Shown piece by piece: positions 18,423 through 25,566 of a stretch of DNA of 64,000 nucleotides. Source of the stretch: Alistipes timonensis JC136. Lineage in GTDB: Bacteria; Bacteroidota; Bacteroidia; Bacteroidales; Rikenellaceae. Below the pieces are notes generated by a model that was given only the letters and a program-made list of their open reading frames with translations, ran no database searches and had not been told where the DNA came from. The position numbers were made by a program, and so were the translations under genes. Positions within the stretch are counted from its first letter, which is position 1. Each line of letters starts with the position of its first letter. The stretch lies in NCBI RefSeq assembly GCF_900107675.1, contig NZ_FNRI01000001.1, positions 310,001 through 374,000 of the forward strand, written 5' to 3'.

Positions 18423-19178
18423 TTACATCCGGAATGAGAATCCGCCCACGAAATTCACGTCTTCCGCCGCGGGATTCCAGCCCAGCGACGTGAAGATGCC
18501 GAGTTGGAGCGATCCGAGTACCGTCCAGCTCTTCCCGGCATTCAGGAAGATGTTCTGAATGTAGAAATCGCGGTCGATGCCGTAGGTTCCGACGGCGTTC
18601 CACGGCACGATCCCTATTCCGGCCTTCATCTCCACGCCCTTTACGGCGAAGGGATACGAGGCTTCGGCATAGGTGGCGTAGGCGCGCTCCCCTCGGGCGT
18701 TCACGTCGGCGGCGCCGAACAGCACCGTGTTCCACGCCAGTGTGAGGGGCACCCGTTCGCTGATGCGCCATGTGATGCCCGCCTCGACGCGGTGGGGTGA
18801 ATCGGCCCCGAAACGGAAGTAACTGCGGCTGACCGTGCCGCGGTCGCCGGCGCCGCCCTCCCAGTAGAGGTCGGCCAGCGAGAAGGTCACGGGGCCGAGG
18901 GCATAGGCCAGCGTGAGGTCCATTTCTTTGTAGGAGGTGGCGGCGAAGTCCACCGATCCCCAGGCTGTGGCCGAGAAGTTCCCGGCAACCATCGTCAGCG
19001 TGGGCTGCAGGCTGGCGCCTGCTTCCCAGACGCCGCGCCAGATGTAGCCGCTCACCACGTCCGTACCGCCCGAGAATTTCACGCCGCGCTCCCGGGCGCA
19101 GAGATCGGCGGCCAGGAAGACCGCCAGTGCGGTCATCAGGATGACTATCCAACGTTTCATGGTCTTATCGATTTTCAT
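18423..19178 (-). CDS. Outer-membrane beta-barrel protein in the kdp operon
   Basis: 251 residues from the ATG at 19178. A signal peptide (MKRWIVILMTALAVFLAADLCA region) is followed by alternating aromatic/polar beta-strands (GTDVVSGYIWRGVWEAG, a TorF/DUF-type porin opening) and a C-terminal strand ending in Phe-Arg-Met. It lies between kdpC and kdpD, 4 bp from kdpC and 2 bp from kdpD, so it is part of the operon. It could be an outer-membrane channel for cations or an envelope sensor. Function is inferred from context; the family has no assigned substrate that I know. Confidence 0.7.
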   Translation of the reverse strand: MKIDKTMKRWIVILMTALAVFLAADLCARERGVKFSGGTDVVSGYIWRGVWEAGASLQPTLTMVAGNFSATAWGSVDFAATSYKEMDLTLAYALGPVTFSLADLYWEGGAGDRGTVSRSYFRFGADSPHRVEAGITWRISERVPLTLAWNTVLFGAADVNARGERAYATYAEASYPFAVKGVEMKAGIGIVPWNAVGTYGIDRDFYIQNIFLNAGKSWTVLGSLQLGIFTSLGWNPAAEDVNFVGGFSFRM

Positions 19179-19182
19179 GGGT

Positions 19183-19752
19183 TTAGTTTTTACACATTTC
19201 TTCCAGTGCGACATTCAGGCGCAGGACATTGACTTTCTCCGTGCCGAAGAGTCCCAGCCACGGTTTTTGCGTAAGCGAGTCCACGATCCGCTGCACGGCG
19301 GCGGGGTTCAGTCCGCGGGCTTCGGCCACGCGCCGCACCTGTACCCGTGCACCGCGGGGCGAGATGTCGGGGTCGAGGCCCGAGCCGCTGGCCGTGACCA
19401 TTTCAGCCGGAACTTCCGCGCGCGAGAGATAGGGATGCGCCGCGAGGAAATCCTGCACGCGCTGTTCCACCTCGGCGAGGTATTCGGGGTTGGTCGTGGC
19501 CTTATTGCTGCCGCCGGAGCCGCCGCCGTTGTAGTTCACAGCCGAGGGGCGGCCCCAGAAATGGGTGCTGTCCGTGAAGGACTGCCCTACGTTCGCCGCG
19601 CCGACGATCTGTCCGTCGAGCGTCACTACGTCGGCTTCCCCGCCGTTGGGACCTGCGACGGCCGATACGCCGCGCAGTACGAGCACATAACCCACGCCGA
19701 GCACGATGCACATGGCCAGTGTTATTTTGAGTGAAATCCAGAGGTTTTTCAT
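19183..19752 (-). CDS. kdpC: Potassium-transporting ATPase subunit KdpC
   Basis: 189 residues. One N-terminal membrane helix (residues 6-28) is followed by a periplasmic domain with the KdpC signatures FWGRPSAVNYN and ASGSGLDPDISP. It stabilises the KdpFABC complex and helps K+ handover between KdpA and KdpB. It starts 15 bp after kdpB. Confidence 0.96.
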   Translation of the reverse strand: MKNLWISLKITLAMCIVLGVGYVLVLRGVSAVAGPNGGEADVVTLDGQIVGAANVGQSFTDSTHFWGRPSAVNYNGGGSGGSNKATTNPEYLAEVEQRVQDFLAAHPYLSRAEVPAEMVTASGSGLDPDISPRGARVQVRRVAEARGLNPAAVQRIVDSLTQKPWLGLFGTEKVNVLRLNVALEEMCKN

Positions 19753-19767
19753 AATTGAATCAATGCT

Positions 19768-21810
19768 TTAAAAGAATACACTTATCAATGTGTCGATCAG
19801 TTTGATGCCTATGAACGGTGCGACTACGCCGCCCAGGCCGTAGATGAAGAGGTTGCGGCGCAGCAGGGCCGAGGCGCCGATCGGTTTGTAGGTCACGCCG
19901 CGCAGCGCCAGCGGGATCAGCAGCGGGATGATGAGGGCGTTGAAGATCACCGCCGAGAGGATGGCGCTTTCGGGCGAATGGAGGTGCATGATGTTCAGGG
20001 CGCCGAGCGACGGGATCGAGGCGATGAACAGTGCCGGGACGATGGCGAAGTATTTCGCCACGTCGTTGGCGATCGAAAAGGTCGTGAGCGTGCCGCGTGT
20101 CATGAGAAGCTGCTTGCCGATCTCTACGATCTCGATCAGTTTCGTGGGGTCGTTGTCCAGGTCGACCATGTTGCCCGCCTCTTTGGCGGCCTGCGTGCCG
20201 CTGTTCATCGCCACGCCCACGTCGGCCTGCGCCAGCGCCGGGGCGTCGTTCGTGCCGTCGCCCATCATGGCCACCAGTTTGCCAGACTGCTGTTCACGGC
20301 GGATGTATTCGAGCTTGTCTTCGGGTTTGGCTTCGGCGATGAAGTCGTCGACGCCCGCTTTCTCGGCGATGTATTTCGCCGTCAGCGGATTGTCGCCCGT
20401 GACCATCACGGTCTTCACGCCCATCCGGCGCAGGCGCTCGAAGCGTTCGCGGATGCCGGTTTTGATGATGTCCTGCAGTTCGATGACGCCCATGATCCGC
20501 TCGTTTTCGCAGACCACGAGGGGCGTGCCGCCGTTTTCGGAGATACGGCGCGTCGTGGCGGCGATCTCCGCCGGGCAGGCACAGCCCTGTTCGGCCGCAA
20601 GGCGGAGGATCGCTTCGGCGGCCCCTTTACGGATGCGGCGTCCGTCGGGCATGTCCACGCCCGAGCACTTGGTTTCGGCGGTGAATTTCACCATGCGGAC
20701 GCCGACCATCGACACCGGGTCGATGCGGACCCCTTCGGCGGCGCCCAGTTCGACGACGGATTTGCCTTCGGGGGTCGGGTCGGCGACGGACGAGAGGACG
20801 CAGAGGCGGATGAACGCCTTTTTGTCGACCCCGTCGACCGGGTAGAAATTCGTAGCCTTGCGGTTGCCGATGGTGATTGTGCCGGTTTTGTCCAAAAGCA
20901 GCGTGTCGATGTCGCCGGCGGTTTCGACGGCCTTGCCCGACTTGGTGATGACGTTGGCCTGCAAGGCGCGGTCCATGCCCGCGATGCCGATGGCCGAGAG
21001 CAGGCCGCCGATGGTGGTCGGGATCAGGCAGACGAAGAGCGAGATGAACGCCGCGACGGTGATGTTCGCACCCACATAGTCCGCAAAAGGTTTCAGCGTG
21101 GCGCAGACGATTACGAAGACAAGCGTGAAGCCTGCCAGCAGGATGGTCAGCGCGATCTCGTTGGGCGTCTTCTGGCGCGAGGAGCCTTCGACCAGGGCGA
21201 TCATCTTATCGAGGAAGCTTTCGCCGGGACGGGCGGTGACTTTCACGAGGATGCGGTCCGAGAGAACCTTCGTGCCGCCCGTGACAGAACTCTTGTCGCC
21301 GCCCGCCTCGCGGATCACCGGGGCCGATTCGCCTGTGATGGCGCTTTCGTCGATCGAGGCGAGGCCCTCGACGATTTCGCCGTCGGCGGCGACGGTGTCC
21401 CCGGCGACGCATTCGAAGAGGTCGCCCTGCTTCAATGCCGAACTGCTGACGATGTGCGACTGGCCGTCGGGTTCGATGCGTTTGGCGGGCGTTTCCTCGC
21501 GGGTTTTGCGCAGCGAGTCGGCCTGCGCCTTGCCGCGGGCCTCGGCGATGGCTTCGGCGAAGTTGGCGAAAAGCACGGTGAGCAGCAGCACGAGGAAGAC
21601 GATGCTGTTGTAGAGCAGCGTGCCCTGCGACGTGTCGCCCGTCACGGCGATCCAGACCAGCAGCAACAGCATGGCGAAGGTGACGACCTCGACGGTGAAC
21701 ATGATGGGATTTTTGACCATCTGCCGCGGGTCGAGCTTCGTGAACGAAGCGCGGAGGCTCCGGCGCAGCAGCGTGCGGTCGAAGAGGAAGTTATTTTGAT
21801 TTTGTTTCAT
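19768..21810 (-). CDS. kdpB: Potassium-transporting P-type ATPase subunit KdpB
   Basis: 680 residues, the usual size. The actuator TGES loop is at residues 159-162, the phosphorylated Asp is D307 in DKTGT, and the ATP-binding and hinge motifs (MVTGDNPLTAKYIAEKAG, MMGDGTNDAPALAQADVG) are intact. It hydrolyses ATP in the inner membrane to drive high-affinity K+ uptake through KdpA. Confidence 0.97.
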   Translation of the reverse strand: MKQNQNNFLFDRTLLRRSLRASFTKLDPRQMVKNPIMFTVEVVTFAMLLLLVWIAVTGDTSQGTLLYNSIVFLVLLLTVLFANFAEAIAEARGKAQADSLRKTREETPAKRIEPDGQSHIVSSSALKQGDLFECVAGDTVAADGEIVEGLASIDESAITGESAPVIREAGGDKSSVTGGTKVLSDRILVKVTARPGESFLDKMIALVEGSSRQKTPNEIALTILLAGFTLVFVIVCATLKPFADYVGANITVAAFISLFVCLIPTTIGGLLSAIGIAGMDRALQANVITKSGKAVETAGDIDTLLLDKTGTITIGNRKATNFYPVDGVDKKAFIRLCVLSSVADPTPEGKSVVELGAAEGVRIDPVSMVGVRMVKFTAETKCSGVDMPDGRRIRKGAAEAILRLAAEQGCACPAEIAATTRRISENGGTPLVVCENERIMGVIELQDIIKTGIRERFERLRRMGVKTVMVTGDNPLTAKYIAEKAGVDDFIAEAKPEDKLEYIRREQQSGKLVAMMGDGTNDAPALAQADVGVAMNSGTQAAKEAGNMVDLDNDPTKLIEIVEIGKQLLMTRGTLTTFSIANDVAKYFAIVPALFIASIPSLGALNIMHLHSPESAILSAVIFNALIIPLLIPLALRGVTYKPIGASALLRRNLFIYGLGGVVAPFIGIKLIDTLISVFF

Positions 21811-21823
21811 GGCGGTAGCTTGT

Positions 21824-23515
21824 TTAGAAAGTCAGGTAATCGGCGATCGGGCCCAGGGCCAGTGCGGGGAAGAACGAGAGGGCCGCGACGATGATGATGA
21901 CGGCGAAGGTCATCAGCGAGAAGGTGCCCGTGTCGGTGCGGAGCGTTCCGGCGCTCTCGGGGATGCATTTTTTCGAGGCCAGCAGTCCGGCGATGGCGAC
22001 CTGCCCCACGATCGGGAAATAGCGGCCCATGATAAGGGCGATGCCCGTCGAGATGTTCCAGAACGGCGTGTTGTCGCCGAGTCCCTCGAAGCCGGAGCCG
22101 TTGTTGGCGGCCGAGGAGGTGTATTCATAGAGCATTTCGCTCAGTCCGTGGAACGAGGGGTTGTTCAACCACCCTATTTCGGGATTGGCGGCGGCAATGG
22201 CTGCCGAGATGCCCGTGCCGACGAGGATCAGGAAGGGGTGCATCAGCACGACCAGCGTGGCGATCTTCATCTCGCGCGCTTCGACCTTCCGGCCGAGGAA
22301 CTCGGGGGTGCGGCCCACCATCAGCCCGCTGATGAAGACGGCGATGATAAGGAAGGCGAAGTAGTTCATCCACCCCACTCCGACACCGCCGAACCAGCAG
22401 TTTATCTGCATGTTGAGCATCTGAAGCATCCCGCTCAGCGGGGTCTGCGAGTCGTGCATCGAGTTTACCGAGCCGTTCGAGGTTACGGTCGTCGTCATGC
22501 CCCACATGGCCGATGCTGCGGAGCCGATGCGGATCTCCTTGCCCTCCATCGAGCCGAGTTCCTGCGCGATGCCCATTCGGTCGATCTGCGGGCTGCCGGC
22601 CGTCTCCTGCCAGACGGAGACGATGACGCCCGCGGTGTAGGCGAAAAGCATCACGCCGAAAATCCATGCCGCGAGCCTGCGGCGGCGGGTGTAGAATCCG
22701 AAGGCGAAGACCATGGCCATCGGCAGGATCAGGATCGACCAGCATTCGAGGATGTTGGTGAAGGCGTTGGGGTTTTCGAGCGGATGCGCCGAGTTGGTGC
22801 CGAAGTAGCCGCCGCCGTTGGTGCCGAGTTGTTTGATGGGCACGATGGCCGCTGTGGGACCCTGTGAGATGACCTGTTCGGCTCCTTCGAGCGTCGTGAG
22901 CGTCTGTTTGCCGTCGAAGGACATCGGCGTGCCGTTGACGACGAGCAGAATGCCGACCACGAGCGACAGCGGCATCAGGATGCGCGTGACGCTTCGGGTG
23001 AGGAAGACCCAGAAGTTGCCGATGGTCTTCGTCGTCTTGCCGGCCAGCGCCTTCATGACGCCGGCCATGGCCGCCATGCCGCAGGCGGCGGTGACGAACT
23101 GGAAGAGCATGATGACGAACAGCTGGGTGAAATAACTCAGGCCCGTCTCGCCGCTGTAATGCTGAAGGTTGCAGTTGACCATGAACGAGATGCAGGTGTT
23201 AAACGCCAGGTCGGGCGATTGTCCCGGGTTGCCGTCGGGGTTGAGCGGCAGCCAGCCCTGAAGGACGAGCAGCAGCATGCCCCAGAAGAACCAGAAGAGG
23301 TTGACCGTCAGGAGCGCTTTGAGGAACTGTTTCCAGTTCATCTCCTGCGCGGGGTCGATGCCGCAGAACTTGTAGATGCCGCGCTCGACGGGAGCCATGC
23401 AATCGAGCCACGTGCGTTCGCCGCGGTAGACTTTGGCAATGTAACGCCCCAGCGGATAGCACAACACCACCAGAAGGGTCCATTGCAGGATAACGCCTAA
23501 GATTTCGGTATTCAT
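21824..23515 (-). CDS. kdpA: Potassium-transporting ATPase subunit KdpA
   Basis: 563 residues, about 10 membrane helices. Selectivity-filter-type loops are visible (FNTCISFMVNCNLQHYSG, TNGGGYFGTNSAHP). It is the channel-like K+-binding subunit of KdpFABC. The start lies 4 bp after kdpF. Confidence 0.96.
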   Translation of the reverse strand: MNTEILGVILQWTLLVVLCYPLGRYIAKVYRGERTWLDCMAPVERGIYKFCGIDPAQEMNWKQFLKALLTVNLFWFFWGMLLLVLQGWLPLNPDGNPGQSPDLAFNTCISFMVNCNLQHYSGETGLSYFTQLFVIMLFQFVTAACGMAAMAGVMKALAGKTTKTIGNFWVFLTRSVTRILMPLSLVVGILLVVNGTPMSFDGKQTLTTLEGAEQVISQGPTAAIVPIKQLGTNGGGYFGTNSAHPLENPNAFTNILECWSILILPMAMVFAFGFYTRRRRLAAWIFGVMLFAYTAGVIVSVWQETAGSPQIDRMGIAQELGSMEGKEIRIGSAASAMWGMTTTVTSNGSVNSMHDSQTPLSGMLQMLNMQINCWFGGVGVGWMNYFAFLIIAVFISGLMVGRTPEFLGRKVEAREMKIATLVVLMHPFLILVGTGISAAIAAANPEIGWLNNPSFHGLSEMLYEYTSSAANNGSGFEGLGDNTPFWNISTGIALIMGRYFPIVGQVAIAGLLASKKCIPESAGTLRTDTGTFSLMTFAVIIIVAALSFFPALALGPIADYLTF

Positions 23516-23519
23516 CGAT

Positions 23520-23600
23520 TCAGAATTTTTCGGGTTTTACGAGCACGTACATCAGGTAGACGAACCCGGCGATGCTCAGAATAAGTAATCCGGTAAACAT
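23520..23600 (-). CDS. kdpF: KdpF small membrane subunit
   Basis: 26 residues: one helix (MFTGLLILSIAGFVYLMYVL) followed by VKPEKF. Length, position immediately before kdpA, and the KPEKF end all match KdpF, which stabilises the KdpABC complex. It is easily missed because of its size. Confidence 0.9.
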   Translation of the reverse strand: MFTGLLILSIAGFVYLMYVLVKPEKF

Positions 23601-23605
23601 TTTCT

Positions 23606-23701
23606 TCAGATTTTTTCGAACCAATCCACACATTTGAAATAGAATCCGTAGCACAGTACGCCGAGGGCGCAGAGCAGCAGGAACAGTACGATTTCATTCA
23701 T
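23606..23701 (-). CDS. Small single-helix membrane ORF before kdpF
   Basis: 31 residues with one strongly hydrophobic segment (IVLFLLLCALGVLCYGFYF) and a charged tail (KCVDWFEKI). Its ATG at 23701 overlaps the stop of the preceding small ORF as ATGA, and its stop lies 5 bp before kdpF. The coupling and size suggest a real KdpF-like accessory peptide. I do not recognise a family. Confidence 0.55.
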   Translation of the reverse strand: MNEIVLFLLLCALGVLCYGFYFKCVDWFEKI

Positions 23702-23817
23702 TTTCGCTTCTTTTTTGAGTTAGACATCAATTTTACATAACCGCACAGCATCCGGTCCAACAGCAATAGGGCGCTGCAAAACAGCACGATCAGCAGTATG
23801 ATTACCAAGGTTGCCAT
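23698..23817 (-). CDS. First small membrane ORF of the kdp operon
   Basis: 39 residues. One hydrophobic helix (residues 3-20, LVIILLIVLFCSALLLL) is followed by a basic tail ending KKKRK, so the C-terminus is probably cytosolic. It overlaps the next small ORF by four bases. No family was recognised; it may be a regulator or stabiliser of the Kdp complex, or a leader peptide. Confidence 0.5.
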   Translation of the reverse strand: MATLVIILLIVLFCSALLLLDRMLCGYVKLMSNSKKKRK

Positions 23818-23850
23818 GTTGAATCTTCTGTTTGGTTTCGCTCCATAGCA

Positions 23851-23866
23851 TACGAAGGGAATGCCA
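23851..23866 (-). promoter_or_regulatory. Possible sigma-54 promoter of the kdp operon (weak)
   Basis: On the - strand TGGCATTCCCTTCGTA resembles the sigma-54 pattern TGGCAC-N5-TTGCA. The -24 element is intact, but -12 reads GT instead of GC. Its position 34 bp before the first small ORF is right, and the upstream gene encodes a sigma-54 activator. No TAnnTTTG box was found here. The match is imperfect. Confidence 0.3.
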
Positions 23867-23933
23867 GACCCGGAGTTTGTGGCGCAAGCGATTGGCGGAT
23901 AGTTTATTGCGCTTTTGGCAGATGTGCCGAAAA

Positions 23934-23970
23934 AGAGGGCCGCCCTATCAAAATGATAAGGCGGCCCTCT
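23934..23970 (-). terminator. Terminator of the response-regulator gene
   Basis: A long hairpin (AGAGGGCCGCC...GGCGGCCCTCT with an inner TATCA/TGATA pairing) is followed on the - strand by five T. It starts 22 bp after the regulator stop, separating that gene from the kdp operon. Confidence 0.85.
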
Positions 23971-23991
23971 CGGAATGAGAATCCGGGGCGG

Positions 23992-25326
23992 TTATTTCAC
24001 CCCGTAGCTTTCGAGTTTGCGGTAGAGTGTGGCGATGCCGATGCCCAGCAGGCGGGCGGCTTCGGCCTTGTTGCCCGCGGTGTGTTCCAGCACCCGGAGG
24101 ATGTGGCGGCGTTCGAGGTCTTCGAGCGCCAGCGAATCGGGAGCGGCGGTGCCGGCCGCTGCGTGGAACTCGGGGGCGAGGCAGTCGGTCGTGAGGCTGT
24201 TGCCGTCGGCCATAATCATGCTGCGCTCCACGGCGTTGCGCAGTTCGCGGACATTGCCCGGCCAGGGATGGCGTTCGAGTGCCGCGATGTACCGGTCGTC
24301 GATCGTGTCGATGCGCTTGCCCATCCTGGCGGCGAACTGCGCCGCGAAGTGACGGACGTATTCGGGAATGTCGCCCCGCCGTTCGCTCAGCGGCGGCAGC
24401 TGGATGCGGAAGACCGAGAGCCGGAAGAAAAGATCCTCGCGGAAATTGCCCGCGGCTATTTCCCGTTCGAGGTTGCGGTTCGTGGCGGCGATCAGGCGCA
24501 CGTCAACCCGTGTGGAGCGTGTTTCGCCGATTTTGATGAATTCCCCGCTTTCGAGCACGCGCAGAAGTTTGGCCTGCAATTCGGCGGGCATCTCCCCTAT
24601 TTCGTCGAGGAACAGCGTGCCTTTGTCGGCCTCCTCGAAAAGTCCTTTTTTGTCCTTGGAGGCTCCCGTGAAACTGCCTGCGCGGTGGCCGAACAACTCG
24701 CTTTCGAGCAGTTCCTTCGAAAAGGCCGAGCAGTTGACTGCGACGAAAGCCTCCTTGGCCCGCGGGCTGGCGTGGTGGATGGCCTGGGCGAAAACCTCCT
24801 TGCCGGTGCCCGTTTCGCCCGTGAGCAGCACCGAGGTGTCGGTGACGGCGACCTTGCGGGCCAGTTCCACAGCCCGGCGCAGGGATTCCGAACGGCCGAT
24901 GATCCGCTCGAACGAGTGCTGTTCGGACAGGGTGTCGTCGATGCGGGCCAGCCGTCGCTGCATCCGGGCCTTTTCGACCGCACGGCTCAGCAGAGGCAGG
25001 ATCTTGTTGTTGTCGTCGCCTTTGGTGATGTAGTCGAAAGCGCCGTTTTTGATGGCCTGCACCCCGTCGGGGATGTTGCCGTAGGCTGTCAGCAGGATCA
25101 CTTCAGCCGATGGCGCAGCTTCCTTGATTTTCGCCACCATGTCGACGCCGTTGCCGTCGGGCAGCTTCACGTCGCACAGCACCACGTCGGGATCGCAGCG
25201 GCGGAGCGCTTTCAGTCCCGAGGTGCAGTCCGCGGCCTCGGTCACGTCGTATCCTTCGAGCGAGATGATCCGGGCCAGCAGTCCGCGGAGTTGCTGTTCG
25301 TCGTCGATAATCAGAATTTTTGCCAT
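23992..25326 (-). CDS. NtrC-type sigma-54-dependent response regulator
   Basis: 444 residues from MAKILIIDDEQQ (ATG 25326). A receiver domain (DD pair, CDVKLPDGNG phospho-Asp region), an AAA+ domain with Walker A GETGTGKE, a sigma-54-contact loop reading GSFTGA instead of GAFTGA, Walker B GTLFLDEIG, and a Fis-type HTH (AEAARLLGIGIATLYRKLE). It activates sigma-54 promoters after phosphorylation. It sits directly upstream of kdp in the same direction, and no OmpR-type KdpE is present in the window, so it may control K+ uptake. The upstream in-frame GTG/ATG region overlaps the promoter and was rejected as the start. Confidence 0.9.
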   Translation of the reverse strand: MAKILIIDDEQQLRGLLARIISLEGYDVTEAADCTSGLKALRRCDPDVVLCDVKLPDGNGVDMVAKIKEAAPSAEVILLTAYGNIPDGVQAIKNGAFDYITKGDDNNKILPLLSRAVEKARMQRRLARIDDTLSEQHSFERIIGRSESLRRAVELARKVAVTDTSVLLTGETGTGKEVFAQAIHHASPRAKEAFVAVNCSAFSKELLESELFGHRAGSFTGASKDKKGLFEEADKGTLFLDEIGEMPAELQAKLLRVLESGEFIKIGETRSTRVDVRLIAATNRNLEREIAAGNFREDLFFRLSVFRIQLPPLSERRGDIPEYVRHFAAQFAARMGKRIDTIDDRYIAALERHPWPGNVRELRNAVERSMIMADGNSLTTDCLAPEFHAAAGTAAPDSLALEDLERRHILRVLEHTAGNKAEAARLLGIGIATLYRKLESYGVK

Positions 25327-25350
25327 AGTTTTCACAAGTCGTTCCCGGCA

Positions 25351-25358
25351 CAAAGATA
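25351..25358 (-). promoter_or_regulatory. -7 box of the response-regulator promoter
   Basis: TATCTTTG on the - strand is a perfect -7 element, 25 bp before the chosen ATG at 25326. No clear -33 TTTG was found. Confidence 0.55.
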
Positions 25359-25408
25359 TATCATTTTGGCGGTACCCGCTATCGGCCGGGCTGAAAAACG
25401 AAAAGAAA

Positions 25409-25450
25409 AACGGCCGCCTGCAGGAGTTGTATCCGCTGCAGGCGGCCGTT
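25409..25450 (-). terminator. Terminator of bglX
   Basis: A 15-bp perfect stem AACGGCCGCCTGCAG / CTGCAGGCGGCCGTT with a 12-base loop, followed on the - strand by TTTTTCTTTT. It lies about 115 bp after the bglX stop. The remaining gap 25354-25566 holds nothing else that I recognise. Confidence 0.88.
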
Positions 25451-25566
25451 GAGAGTATGTTGGGCAGCTTTATCGGGCCGGGGTGGGCACGGCAGCGACC
25501 CCGCCGCCGGGGGTGAGATGCGCCGTCAGGGATCCGGAGGTCTCTCGCGTCATCTCGGCCGGTTGT

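Noticed and set aside
18421..19152. A longer kdpD reading frame extending upstream to 19152.
   Set aside because: The extra 244 residues are a frame-shifted reading of the outer-membrane barrel gene; KdpD similarity begins at the ATG at 18420.
19978..22867. Long + strand open frames opposite kdpA and kdpB.
   Set aside because: KdpA and KdpB are complete on the other strand; the antisense products are low-complexity Arg/Asp/His-rich.
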